Assembly (NCBI GenBank): GCA_900239685.1
Contig: OENT01000271.1
Coordinates: 80,694 to 144,693, forward strand
Source: Rotaria macrura
Taxonomy: Eukaryota > Rotifera > Eurotatoria > Philodinida > Philodinidae
Direction: 5' to 3'
Length of the DNA: 64,000 nucleotides
Positions within the stretch are counted from its first letter, which is position 1. Each line of letters begins with the position of its first letter. Both the position numbers and the translations under genes were made by a program. The notes under the pieces were generated by a model. The model was not told the DNA's origin. It did not search any database and worked only from the letters and a program-made list of their open reading frames with translations. Positions 10,689-25,100 of the stretch are shown here, piece by piece.

Positions 10689-13547
10689 TCAATTAAAATT
10701 TCTATCAGGTACAACAATATGTTTTGGTATGTAACCTTGACGTCCATCACCGCGTCGAATGAAACGCCAATCATTATCTAATTGAGTTGTATGAACAAGT
10801 GTAACAACTTCTGATTCAAGCACACTGATATCACCAACGAATTGTCGTTGATAATTTGTCATAACACGTAAACGATTATTTGTATGATATGGAATCGGTT
10901 CACTATCTAAGACACTAAACGATAAATTTTTACATGGTGTTAAATTAAGTGTTCCATATGCATCATGATCATAGGCATAAAGAGATATGTTGGATATTTG
11001 TCGGGATAAATTCGATTGATCTTTATTTTGACGTGCATAATTTTCTGATTTGTTTATACGTGAATAGATTAATGATGGTTGTTCAAAATTAAATTGGCAT
11101 GGTCCAATAGATGAAATAAATCGACCGGATTCCGGTGGTGTTGATGTATTTATAATCGTATGAGAAGGTTTATCATAGATGCTTACATTTAATAAACTTA
11201 AATTATTTTGTGATGAAGCTTCTAATGATGTATCCGATAAACGTAGACAATATGACGGAACAAAACCTGCTAGACCAGTTTCAAGTATTTCAATGAATAC
11301 CCAATTCGATATTGAATACAGAGCTTTGACAGGTGCACCTAAAACATAAAAAAAAGGTCAACATACATGTTGATTATATTCAGTTTATTGTCTAGAAGTA
11401 GGACAAAATAATTAATAGAGAAAAACATAATTATTACAGTCGTTAACATTAGATGTCATGATTATGCATGAAATAAAAGACTTGATATGAAGAAAACAAA
11501 ACTAGTCTAGATATTACCTGGAATATAATCACCACAGCCACATCAATATTGGAAAAAGACAAACTCTTGTTATAAACTCGAAGTGTCATAAATTCTTGAT
11601 CATCCCATTGTTTGACGACACGTCTATAGTTATTTGAATCGAATACTGTTATGATGGGAATATTTCTGGTGATATAAATCTGTTTCATACAGAGAATATG
11701 ACATGTGAGAGATTTCTATTTTTATTTTCGTATCGAAATATAAGGCAGAGGTGCTGTTTGATAATTACACAATCAGATAGAGAGAATAAAAAAAAATGGT
11801 GATATTTTCAATATCACCTCTTCGAATATGTCCTATGATGTTTCATTATCGAACGGTTCCGAAAATAAATGAACATCGAATCACACGATCTCGAAATAAG
11901 ACTTTATCAACTATTAAAAAATCTCATAACTTTGTACGAGTCATACAATGACATAATTGTTTTAGATATCACCAATCTATTAAAATTAATACCTTTAATA
12001 TATCACATTGATGTTTTCTCGAAAATATCTAACAAGTGTCTAGACATGGACTATGCAATCAAATAATATTGTAAATATCTACGCACATAATATTCTATTT
12101 GCTTCCAATTATATAGTCAAGGTGGATAAAATCAATATAACGCTTATATGTCTAACTGTCTTTGATTATCGGCTTAGTCTTTTCTACCTGTCGTCTATAT
12201 ATACAAAGATTTATAAGAGAAAAAACAATATTGACCTAAACGATGATTGCTACATCGTACTGTTTTCTTGGTTTAAAAAAAAATCAGACGGAAGCATAGG
12301 TGTCAAAATGAAAACGAAAGCAATTAAACAGTGGTAGTTCAATTGTATGAAGAAAAGGGAAATTTCTTAATCAAACAATCGTAAGAATTGTTCAAATAGG
12401 AATTAAGTGGCAATATACCTTTCGTTACGGCAATTGTGTTCTTATTAAATTGTGTTGATTTAGCATGCAATGGTTTATATGATTGTTTTACAATCATGGA
12501 TAAATTAGCGGGTGATGTTGATGTTGCATGTGCTAAATAGTCGAAGGATTGTTCATTATTATGAATCGTTGTTGTTGATGATGATGTTGTGGAACATTCG
12601 ATTTTGGGTCGTACACGAGTCGATAAACGACACGAACTTTTGCTTCGTTGTTTATAATTATAAATTTTCGAACGCTAGGAAAACAAAACATAATCTAATG
12701 ACTTTTCATTCATAAAATCGTACTAGTTTATTAAATTTCGTTGATTTCTTTTGTGTTGTTAATGTTTCAGATGGTATTGCATGTCGATAAGTTACGAATT
12801 CATAACAAGCATCTTTATTGATCCGTTTACATGCGCTTGTAAGTTCTAGATAAAAAGACACGAGAAAAAAAGACTATTCAAGATCAAACGATTGACATTA
12901 ATGGATGACTGACTGCTGAGTTCAATCATTTCCGAATTAAAGTATCCTCTTGAAAAACTGTTTAAATATCGTCTCGTTCACTTTCTTTTATATTTAAATT
13001 TTCCTTTTCTTTATTTCCGCATTCACGCGTTTTCTTTGAAACAGATGTCTAATGTTTACAAAAGTGCATATGTAATTACACGGGATTTTCATTGTGAATT
13101 AAAATAACATTAATAAAGAAAACACTTTTTTCTTAATGATTATCAAAACATTTCAACTCACACTAAGAACGTTGTAATTCGTTCACATTTCTTATTCTAT
13201 ATGAATGAATAAGCATCAGATATATTGAATCTATTGTTTTATGCTCACAGCAGGATATGCTTCGGGGGATGAAAAACGAATAAAATTACATAGTTATGTA
13301 TTGAATCTCATCGGTGTATTATATGAAAAGTATCCATTATCGTATTTTAAAGTGAGACAACATCGAACATTTTCCATCAAACTATTGTGTAATATTCCCT
13401 TAGGATAGCAATATCACTTGAAAACAATAATTATCAAAGTTAGTCGCTTTTATTTCTATATCGAACAATGAAATTCTATTTACCTTTAACATGTTTACGA
13501 AATTGAAGTGCTCGAAAAAGTTTCGTAATTGTTGTCGATTGATCCAT
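10689..13547 (-). CDS. Uncharacterised protein with two SH3 domains
   Basis: Four exons on the minus strand: 13547-13484, 12845-12724, 12674-12419 and 11338-10689; 363 residues, all phases closing. An N-terminal helical stretch starts MDQSTTITKLFRALQF. A basic Ser/Thr-rich region follows. The first SH3 is around residues 130-180: VTKGAPVKALYSISNWVF, then ETGLAGFVPSYCLRL. A polar linker follows. A C-terminal SH3 is at about 315-360 (GDISVLESEVVTLVHT, DNDWRFIRR, GRQGYIPKHIV). SH3 domains bind Pro-rich peptides, so an adaptor role is inferred. I cannot name the family. The 1.08 kb third intron contains a long open frame at 11449-11688; it does not fit the phase and I treat it as intronic. No good AG lies close to the ATG. 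Confidence 0.8.
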
Positions 13548-15441
13548 CAATGTTAAATGTTAATATTCATGTTAGAAAAACATCATTGATATAATATGCA
13601 TATATTCTAATCAATTCTGTTCTATTTCTAGATACGATTCAAATCTAAATGAGAGGATGAAGAAGGAAACAACAACAACAACACCTGTTTGCCGTTCTCT
13701 CTATTCAACCAATCACTGTTTTAATATGAACAAACCAGAGAAGAAGAAGAAGAGAGAGAGAGAGAAGGGGAAAATTCGTTCTAATTGAACATGATGACCT
13801 TCAATAAAGTTCATGTTTTATATTTTTCTTTCAAGTTACTCATATGTGATAATGAGAATAGGGGGTTGTTTTTACCCATGCTGAGAAACGATCAATATCT
13901 CTGATTATCACGCATTAGGACGGTTATATTTATGTTCAATCAAGAATTTTCTTCATTTTATATTTCTTGATTTATCTCATGGGAATACCATTGTTAATGA
14001 AAAAAAAACTGCAACAGATGATGAACACATATAATGAAAGAATGTCTCTTTTTTTTCAAATGATTCTTCAGCGAAATATTAAACTTATCTTAAGAAGATT
14101 TAAGAGAAATTTAATTATTCTGCATCGCATATATTAGAAAGCGTGCGTCATCCAGATCAATACTTTAATAAAGTTTGAATGAATCCGAAATAAAAATGTA
14201 TAACTGATTCAGTCAATTTTTTATTCAATTTCGAGTATTTACTAAAGTGTAGATTGGCGGGATATTACCATTGTACTTTCAATCCGTAGGTGAATTTAAT
14301 GATGGGTGGTGATTAAGCGAGAGTTTTAACCAGGAAGGTATTAGTTTCAAGCATCCGACTTCTTAGAGATGGAAATTACGATAACACGAGTTCTAATGAT
14401 AGAAGGGAATGTTTATTTATGTCGAAACGTTAAGCTTCTAGTGAGACTCATCCATTGTCGTAATTTTCTCTTACTTCAAAATCAGATACCTCGGTGAATA
14501 CATACTTTTTTCAAATGGAAACCTCAAGATATCTCAGAGTTGATTATAAAAACCAATAGGCAACGTGTACATTGATATTCGGCATCAAATTTATGACGAA
14601 ACTGTAAGTGCCGATAGTAATGAACTACACGTTCTAATTCTTTGGAGATTTTTCAGTAAAGTCGACATGAGCTTAACCGGAATGTATTACTTCAGGTGAT
14701 TTCCTTGTGAAAATCAGTGTTTGTGTATCACCTCTGTTCTACTTTGGAAGACGCGAATCAATTTTCAATACTATAATAATGCAGACACCAAAATTCGCCG
14801 TGTGTCTTTTTTCGCTAGAGAATTGATTGAAAACGAATGTTTCATTTAGTGTTATGATCGATGAGGAGGATTCTGAATTGTCGAATTTCGTAATCTTCAT
14901 CTTCTTCGATTTTGCAATCGTGCTTTTGAACGAAATGAATTTGGATAAGACTTGTTGTCGATCGAATCTATTAACTTTGAATTACTTATCTATGTTCAAT
15001 TTTTAATGAGAATAAATAATACATAAGACAATTGAGACAATGTCATTTGAGTATACCGATAGAATTGTAAACCTTCCAAACTTTCATCATGTACTATTTT
15101 CTGAACGGTTTTCTCTTTAGAACGTTGAATACATCATTTGTATTCAAAAACATAAAATAAACAATAAAATTGTAAAAACTTCCTAATACATATGCCTATT
15201 ATAAGATAATGATAGCACTTCTATATAATTTTAGCAGATGATTTCTTTGAAAAATCGTAACAGAAGTGACAAGTGAGAATTCTTCTTTCAACTTGTGTAA
15301 TCAATCATGATAACAATCTAGATCGAATGGAAAAGAGAATAGTATGACTTGTCAATATGTTTCAATAGGGTTTGATAAGATTTATTGTTTGTTGTTCATT
15401 TATTGTTTGTATGTGTGAATGAATAATAAAACAAAAACCAT
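13548..15441. other. Intergenic, 1.9 kb
   Basis: Upstream of the two-SH3 gene and downstream of the GPCR gene. AT-rich. It contains an AGA/GA-rich purine run at about 13739-13768. No gene was seen. Confidence 0.8.
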
Positions 15442-18400
15442 TTATACAGTGACATCAATAATGTCTTCCCATAGTAATGGTTTTTGAGAATCACAATGTT
15501 CATCCATATTACTGTTGGATAAGCGCCGTTTTATCCAAATTTGTTCTGTGTAATTATCATCTAACGATTGTTCTGAATGAAATTTCGATGGTATATGTTT
15601 GTTTGCACTATGCGATCCATTACTAAGGGTTTTTTTTACTCGTTTAACTGAGCAATCTACATACACAGGTCGATTCAATGTAAACATTGATGATGAATGA
15701 GTTTTTGACGAAAATTTTTTATTGACCATAGACATGGATGATGAACATAATGGTACTGTATTTTCAGTCGAACATTTAACTGTTGTATTACGAACTGCTG
15801 ATTTATTTGATCGAGATGATTGTCGAACGAATGATGATGTAGCTTTCGTGACACTTGTCTTGGTTGTACTAGAATACTAAATGAAAAGATTAAATATTTA
15901 TTTCTCTTATCTAATAGTTTGTATTGGATTTAACACGTACGCATACATTGCATGATCTAAGATGAATAAATTAATACTGATCCTCTCTCTCTATCTCTTC
16001 TGTTGAATAAAGAAAGATTATTACTCAATAAGAATTATTATTATTGTGCATGAAAGTTTATGTTAGAATCAAATGTGAAATAATTTCTAGGATAATGATA
16101 GTTATTTCCTTCTTTTTTGTCACTTATCTCATCTCCTGTCAACGATTCAAAATAGATTGAATCTTATCAGTTCGATTTTTGACACACTCAGCGTGAATCG
16201 ACGAGTTTAAACTCCAATCGTAGAACGTATGAACAATATGACTGTTAATCATAGAGAGAAGTACATCTCGTTGTCAATCGGTTAGAAAATATCATTGTTC
16301 TCTTTCTTTTTTCGAGTCATTGACATCATATTCTACTTCGAGTTTAGTTTACTTTATAGATAACACATCTATTTCGTATTCGACTAGAAAAATAGAATCA
16401 TTCATATGATGATCTGTATAACTACGTCATGTTCGTGATACGAAATGAATATTTAAAATATCTAGTTGCATAGAATACAAAAGATATATAATTATAATGT
16501 TCATACCAATTCATTACTTTGTTTAAGTAATGTTTGCTTCAAATCTAAATTTTCACTTTTGTATAGTTCAAGTTTTGGTAGAGATAATTTCGAAGCGTCT
16601 GAATTCGTATTGGATAGTTGTGATTGCTTTTGTGATGTATTACTTGAAGATGTTTTGAAATATTTTTGATTTAATTCATTACTTATATTTGACATACGAT
16701 TATTTAAAGTTGGTCCATGTGATGGATAATGCGATTGATTATATAGATAGTTAATAGACATATTATCAATAGATATTGAATTATCATTATTGGATGCTTT
16801 TAGTTTCCATTTGTGAGTAATGTACGGAGTACAATACTTTGTTAAGAACGAAAATGTTGACTTGAATGTTGAACGAAATCGATCCGAAAAACAACAATAT
16901 AGTAGAAAGTTTATTGAAGCATTTAAAGCAACCAAACAATTGGCAAAATTATTATACATAAGAACCTTTGGAGTTTGAGATAGAATAGGAAAAAATGATT
17001 GAACTGTTAATGATATTGCTTGTGGTATTTGACAAACAGTAAATACAATAACAACAGCAACTAAAATTTTATTTATTTATGTGAATTAAAAAAAAAACAA
17101 TAAACCAACAAACGAAACTCTATCGGACATCATCTTTAATACTTACTTAGCATAATTGTTGTTTTTCTTTGTTCACCTTGATTTGCTTGATTATGTCGAC
17201 GTAGTTTAATGCCTTCACTGTTACGTTGTTCGTTTTGTTTTGAACGATGAACATAAATAATTAGAATCGTATTAAAAATAAGTAATAGTAATAATGGTAT
17301 CCAAACAATAGCAAATCTAAGCAGACAAATCAAATGAATTCAATTGATCTAATTTTCTTTTTGTATATAGAAGCTTGACGCATTCATATTTAATAATAAA
17401 CTTTTATTTTTACTAAAATTAATGTAATTAAGGTAAAATTGACGTTAGAATCAAACTTGTGACTACGGGGCTGAAACAGAATGTGCAATCTTTTCTCTCT
17501 ACTTTATCTAAATTTCCATATTGTATCAAAAAAAAAGGAATCTGATGTTTTTGTTATTCAAGAGATAAATTATAATCTGACAAAAATACTGCTGTAGTAT
17601 CGCAGCCACTACTTCCCCGGTCTCTTTTGCAACATTTCAGTCTAGAATTCTGCGGAAGTTTACAGAATTACTCAGTAAAACGATGGCAAAGAAATATAAT
17701 CAGAAACAGATAGAATTAAATACTCTTTTGTGTGATTTACATCTTAATTCTACACGGAGATTGCATGAACATATTTTCATTGTATATAATTACTTCTTTA
17801 TGAATGTTGAAAACATAGGTGTGAAGATTTTGGAAGTAATTATTGATTAGTTAAAATGAAAAAGATTTTTTACACTTTTATTAATTTTATTAAAAGCATA
17901 ATAATTTTTATTTTTATCGGATCATTGAAATATCTTGAAATCTAGATGAAAGACCAAGTAAAATTCAAAGAAGAATAAAGTTCATACAGTGAAGTTTTGT
18001 ACTTATACATGAACATCATATTAGTTCAAAAATACGACGCAAATATGTAATAGCAAATGCTGCTATATGTTGGATGAAGATCAATTAGCTTCGTTTCGAA
18101 CTTCTCATTCTAGTTCGAATTCTATCTTAGTAACAAGAAGATAAAGTAATATTTAACAGCAGAAAATTTACTTCCGCAGAGAAAAAATGAGCTTCATAGA
18201 AGAAAATTTAAAACCTAGATGTGTCGATGGTTAGTAATTAATTTTAGCAAAGATTTTCTTTCGATGCGAAAAGAAAAGAAACGAAAAGTACTTACGTGAC
18301 AAAATTAAAGTAAATTTGATGATATAGTAAACTATTTCCCAATACTGTTGGTTTAGCACGTATAATACTTGTATATGATTTCGTTTCATTTGCTTCGGTC

Positions 18401-19167
18401 GAATTTTTCATTGCAGTAACACGTACAAGTTTCATTTCAAACGCTGACGGCGATGTACATATCAATGCAGCTAACATAACACTGATGATAATTTTCCGTG
18501 CTTGACTGACGGTACACCAGATACGATTCTGTAAGGGATAAGTTACAGCAACCCAACGTTCAACGGTAAATGTAACTGTGAGCCAAACGCTTGTATTTGA
18601 CGAAAAATCTGCTATCGGCCGACATATTGTCAGAAGTATAGCTGATAATGTAGTGCCAGTAAGACAAGGATGTTGAAATGTATTAAGTATCAGGGTCAAT
18701 AGAAGATAGGCAATGTCAACAAGTGCTAATGCAGCTAAGTAATTATTTGTTGACGACATAATCATACGACGTTTTGTTAGAACAATTATGGCGAGAATAT
18801 TACCAGTTACACCTATGTTAATCAAGAAAAGCGGTATGATTTCCTTTCTATCAAAATGACGTCTGCTTCCGAGAGATCATACTGTTCCTTTTGAATTAAC
18901 AGGCATCCTACAAGACGCCGTCTGTTTTTTCAAATTATATGCTAGAATGAAAATTTTCGATACTCACTCCTTTCGAACTCATATAACAGTTAGGAGTAAG
19001 CCTGGATGCAAACATATACATATGCAACAATAAGAAATATAATAATTACCGAAAAATGTTATTATAGGCCAAAGCCAATTTTTGATTAATGTTCGAACGA
19101 AAAATAGTTTGGGATCAGTTGTCTGTCGCGCTAAAATTGATGCACCACAATGGACTAGGCCGAACAT
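15442..19167 (-). CDS. Class A (rhodopsin-like) GPCR, peptide-receptor type
   Basis: Seven-helix plasma-membrane receptor from five exons: 19167-19050, 18812-18296, 17316-17147, 17060-16507 and 15876-15442; 597 residues. TM1 has GVTGNILAIIVL; TM2 NYLAALALVDIAYLLLT; TM3 starts at the disulfide Cys (ICRPIADF) and ends FTVERWVAVTYPL, with ERW in place of DRY. TM4 ends SPSAFEM, and TM5 is in the third exon. TM6 carries FTVCQIPQ (CQIP in place of CWxP). TM7 reads LNASINFLLYCCF, lacking the Pro of NPxxY. A Ser/Asn-rich tail of roughly 300 residues follows. The SPSAFE stretch and the overall pattern resemble FMRFamide/neuropeptide receptors, but the ligand cannot be told. The ATG lies 2 bases after an AG. 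Confidence 0.88.
17317..18295 (-). other. Second intron of the GPCR gene
   Basis: A 979 bp intron, donor GTAAGT, acceptor CTTAG, joining the TM4/loop exon to the TM5 exon. Nothing else was recognised inside. Confidence 0.85.
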
Positions 19168-19171
19168 ATCT

Positions 19172-22100
19172 TAATTTTGATCGATTCGTCATATGTAATT
19201 AACCAATAAATATCAATATAGGCACAGAAATTCCTATATCGAACAGTGTTCTATGTTCATTTTATCTTTCAATATTGTCTGCTTTCCTTCAAGTTGAGTA
19301 TGAATTAGAAAACAAAATCTAATTTCCCTTGGTGTCTTGTTTCAAGGACAAGCAATAAAAGTTGCTGTGTAGTATACAGATATTAGGATGAAAAACTTCA
19401 AATGCGTTCTATGATCTAAAATAATAAAAATAATAAATTCATGTTCTATGATGACAGTATAGGTGTAAATACTGAGCAGAAAGTTAGGATGCGTCTTAGT
19501 ACAAGTCACGCTCAATTTCTATCTTAAAACGTTAACATCTTCGATTGAAATGATGCGGAAGAAGGTAAGAGACTAAGTAATAGAACCTTATGTTAAGAAT
19601 GTAAGTGCACGCACTAGGTATTTAGTAAAAATAGAATGCAGAAAAGCATAGAATAATGAATTTTATTCAAGCAGAAAAGAAAAGATTAAAACTAGTTAGA
19701 CTTTTTCTATCGCCTTAAGTGTTGCAAATGGAAAACGCTACAAAGCTTTACATTCTAATTAGAATTCTTTTATGCTTCTACAATACAAAAAACAACGAGA
19801 AGTACATGAAACATTGTTATTCTGCTCGTGTTACCATCGTAGTATTCTTGTATAAGAGAAATTCTAGTAACTGGATACTCAGAAAAATGGAAAGTGTTGA
19901 TTGTTGAATCGATTTTGTCTACATATTCGGTATGCTTTTATTTAGTGTCATACAAGAAAACATTTAATCGGAAATTTTGAATTCATCGTACTATATTTCT
20001 TACAATGACGACAATTTATAACTGCGTCGAGCATAGGCTTACAGTGATAGTGTTATCTACTCAGAGACTACAATCCGTCTCGACAGATGAATAACTATTA
20101 TGGAAAAGTAAAAAGAAAAAGAAATTGAAGATTAATATTTACATCACATATAAAACATTGATATTGTTTTGTCCATAATCTATTAAATGACATCACTTAA
20201 AACAATGAAAAAATTCTTAAGCAAAATATAATCTATAAATAAGGTTTTATCATAAAACTAATGCTCAAGAAATGAAAATTAGTATTACTTGATACTAATA
20301 CCTATTCTAACCAGGTTTATTGATTGAAATGAACTAATACAAATTAACACACATGAACCTTTGTTTTTGCGGTGTGTTTCATAATTGACACGAAGCGATG
20401 TGAATTTTTAAGCGTCTAAAAGAAGTATTATGCGTAAATTTAGTTTCCTCAATTCTTATTTAGGAAAAACGTAATGCTTTCATGATGATACACATAACGA
20501 ACCTGATAGAATCAATAGGGATTAATCATTAAATGTTAAAAATGTTGCTTATTTCGCGATTTTACTCAATTCTAAGTTGCTGCATGTCAAATTCTTACAA
20601 TCAAGTTTCGATACTTGATAGGATGTGTGACAAGAAAAAAAAAACGTTTTGAAATGAGAAACATGAAATTAATTTTCTTTTCTATGAAGAATTGTCAAGT
20701 ACGTTTTGAAATTGACACTAATTAAAATCATTGAACGATACCAAATTCGAAGTATATCGTACGAGGGAATACTTCTTCATAAGAAATAAGACAGATGAAA
20801 TTTCTTGAATTAAGAAAGTACGTGGTAAACTATACATGAATCTTTTTCCTATTCTATTTTTAATCTAATTCAATAAGTACTTTGGGTTGTACCACGATAC
20901 AATAGCTCATTATTTTCGTGCTTATTCTAAAAACAACATGAACGCTTTATTACGTAGAAACTAAAGTTGTGTAACTTTAGATAAAAACAAATTTATCATT
21001 TTTCTCGATTAAGATGCTCTTGAAATCTCTCGTTTTCTATCTTTAGTAGTTGTATACGTTCTTTGACATGCATGCAACTCACATCTGATACTACTACTAA
21101 TAATATGAATATAAACATTTATATGAGATGAAATTCGCAATCCCTTCAATAGATATTTTCTTTTCTCGAATGGATACTTATTATATGTAAGAAAAAACAA
21201 AAAATAATGGAATATAATATGGAAGTAATATATTTTAGAACTTGTAAAAAAATGTAAATCATATGCGAACACCTCGATAAAAAAAAGGCAGCAACTTTTA
21301 TTACACTACTATTTAGTTGATTATAACGTGACTATTGAATTATCGAATCAATAATAATAATAATAATAATGCAGGTTTAAATTCAGCGACAATTTTCATA
21401 TGTACAGAATTATATGACGATTTTATTTATTTATATGTTGACAATCTTAAGAAAATAAGTAGGATTTCAGCTTTTATAACGATTAGAAAAAAGAATGACA
21501 TGACTTAATATAAGCTATCAAACATGATTTAGTGGATCATATTTTTCTTATTACCGTTTAAAATAAAAGAAGAAATGTCTATTGATGACGGAAAAGAGCT
21601 CAAACATTGTTTGAAACTATTTATTTGTAATATCGGCTATGCGCTTGATTTCATCACTTTTTCTCGACAATATACGGAAGAAAATGAATTTTTCCTTTGC
21701 GAACTGGAGCGTACTTACGTTACAATTCATAGAAATATATGAGCATGCAATTGTTTCAAGCTTCATTTATCTATTGCCGTAAACAACAGATTAAACCATA
21801 AAAGTATTGTATGTCATTATTACTGTCAAAAAAGACCTGTTATCATTTTTCAAACTATAAAAGTACAATATATATGTAATCAATATGCAACGTGAACAAT
21901 CAATTTCTTTCCTTCGTCTTTTTTCTGTATGTGCTTCATTGTTTAACTCGAACAATCTATTATTATATCGGTGCTTCTGAAATCTATTTGTCTGGAATTG
22001 TTCTTTGTATGAAGTAAAATATGATCGAACTTGCAGTTTTCTTCGTTGTTCGTCTAACTAGTAATAATTCAACTACTTAAAATACTTAGATAGACAAATA

Positions 22101-25100
22101 ACACGAGAATTATTCGTCTGTAAACTAGTCAATAGTAAAAATACAACTATTGAAATCTATACACAGCAGGAATAATACGAACTTTAACTATTTGAATCTA
22201 GAGGAAGCCGTTATTATAGCGTATAAGAAGTCGTTTAGCATTGTAAAAATTTTAAAGCATTCTTACTTTTTTTTTGTTTTTGACATCAATCTTAAGAAAT
22301 ATCATATAAAAAATAGAAATTAGTCAACACAGAGTTAGCTCAAATGCGAGGATCATTTGATGTAAAATGTTGCACACTCCGTTCATTCTGAATCAGGCAT
22401 GAATAGAAAAATACTTTGTCTCAACTTACAGGAAAAGAAAAAAAGTTTATTAGTTTTTTTTTTATTTTTATTAATAAAAAACCTTCTTTTTGATCGTACA
22501 TTTTGTTAATAACTAGGGTTCATAGTATAAATGAAAACCCTCTAAGCATTATTCTATTAGACCGTTTTCTTTTTATGAATTGATGGCTCTTTTACTAATA
22601 ATTCAGCTTATTACCAAAGTATTATGAAAAAAAACTAAATTAAAAATTTTCAATCTGAATTTTACTGCTGTATATTGATCTTTGTATCATGATTATATCT
22701 TGAAAATTTCCGTCTAAATTGATGTCTCAATCAAAACTTTAACAAGTTTAAAATGAACAAATTCTCTTGCAAAAGATTTCAATAAATCGGATTTTGTTTG
22801 TTCTTTTTTCGAACATTTTAGTTTATAAGAATGATTGATCTACTCTTACGAACACTCTTAGTATATTATCAGGGTCACGAATGAGGCCTATCTTAATCTC
22901 ATAATAATATGCCAGAGAGTTGACATTGAATAGAATGATCATAATTGAAGAATAAAGATATAATGAAAGAGTTCTTTGTAGAAATTTGATGTATACTACA
23001 AGAGCTAGTAAGAAATAAAGAGATATATTATAAAACACGTAAGACGTAATACGATTTCCGAGTGTGTATTGCATAGAAAATTTCAGTATACTTACCATCC
23101 AAATAAGGCATTTAAATAACTGTGTAGATTTTATGAATGGATTATCAGTTAGTTCTATTTTTGGATGTTCCTTGCCTCTTCTTATCAAATATAAATAAAG
23201 TAATCATAAAAAGCTTTTTAATTGGTTATACATTATATATATATATACAACAAGTTTCATAATGAAAGAGAAAAAAGACAGCACAAGACAAATCGTAGCA
23301 AATCCAAAAATGATGAGATCATTCAGATAAACATGTCTTGTCTCTAATCGTCTCTTTTCAAACGAAACGAGCGATCAAACGATCGTCTGTTGTACTCAGA
23401 CTCATATTACGTGCTGCGTCAAGTAACTGTTTATGGTAACATACCACTCGAAAGAGTATATTTCATTCACGCACCTCGGGCTACTATAGAACTTGTAATA
23501 GTAGCAACAGAAAATCATGACTGAACAAGATAGAAAAGGCCATACAATATCGATGAGATATAAAATCGTATTACACATAGAGCGACAAGACAGATTCAGT
23601 CGTTAAGAGAAAGGCAAGTGTATTTCCTTCCTCAACTTACAGATATTCTTATTCGATTTGTTCCCTCAACCGTTCCAACAAATCATCATTTGTTCTTTGA
23701 AAATATTTCTACTGATCAATATAAAGCTTATCTTCTTATTTAATTATCAACTATGAAAAAGATTGATCGATTATAATATGATGCATATTGTAATCTTCAA
23801 TTAGTAAAAAGCAGGCCTATATGGAAACTTTTAATTTTCTAGTTATTAATTACCATTTCTTTCTTCCATATTTTTTCCGTCATTATAATCTTAGTGTAAG
23901 ATCCTGTCACTCTTCATTTACCCATGTATATGCCTTGTCACTCTCTATACCCTGTAGACTTCTATTGAAAAATAAGTTATTGACAGACACTACTAAAAAT
24001 ATTCGTCGTCACAGTAATCATTCTCATTGTAAACTCATATTTGCTTCATTTTATTCGAATCTTAGTTTTTAAATCATTAAAAAACAGTATTCTTAAACAT
24101 TCTATAGAATGGTTTAGAAGGAGAATGTTTTTTTTTCTTCATTGTTGATAAAGAATGAAAAAGAACAGCTAGATTCTTATTTTTAATCAAACAGTCATAG
24201 TCCAGTGTTAGATATTACTTAATGCGTTACTGATAATAAACAAGTTGACTATATTAGAAAAGTAAAAGTAAAAGCACAAACTACGAACAGAACTATCAAG
24301 GTACTGCTAGTTTTCCGTATGGTTGAATGGAAAAAACACATTGCTGATACTGCCCTAATATATCAATGAAAAATCATAGCATTGGTTCATCGTGATAAGA
24401 ATCATTTGGCACTGATGCGGATAATACTTCAATACATTATCAAAATAATGTCTTAGTTGATCTCGGTTCAATTTAATTAAGAGCTGGACAATAGCGAAAC
24501 ATCTTCGTTGCTACTATTCTTATCTCAAACAAAATCAAATGGCTCGTCTTGTGAATTATTCAACATATGCTACAAAAGGCATTATTCGAAGTAGAAATAT
24601 ATTCTATAGCAATAAAATTTATACAATAAATCATTTTTTACTGAGAAATTCATCAAAAGAACGAGTAGCGATAAATTCGTTTCAAATTTATAACATCAAA
24701 AAGAAACTATTAAAAGAATTACTAATGAAATCAAATCCTTGACAAAATGTATAAGAAAATTAAGAATAGGAATGGGGATGGCCACAGAATAAACTTTACG
24801 GATAAAATCTTGTTCTCTGGTTAATGTCTTCTACAATCGATAAAATTACTTTGCATAATGTAAAGAAAGAAACACAACATTACAATACAATGATGATGTG
24901 TGGTTTTTAGTTCTTCATATGAAATAACTAATATAATTATCATTAAGTTATTTTGAAATTTCTTACATATATGCTCTCATCGACATACATATTCATTTTT
25001 CTAATTCTTAGTTTCTATAGAAAATCAATCAAAACGAAAGCATATATTAACAGAACCATTAAACAAAAGATATTGTTCTAATTATGTGTACATAATGGTT

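Noticed and set aside
11449-11688. 80-codon minus-strand frame upstream of the SH3 exon, ending at a GT donor
   Set aside because: Its phase does not fit the next exon, and the frame that would fit has a stop with no acceptor after it. The exon at 12674-12419 joins 11338 directly in phase and completes the SH3 domain.
22823-23188. 121-codon hydrophobic minus-strand frame with a GTAAGT inside
   Set aside because: No start codon, no recognised motif, Leu/Ile/Tyr-rich as expected of AT-rich chance frames, and no partner exon.
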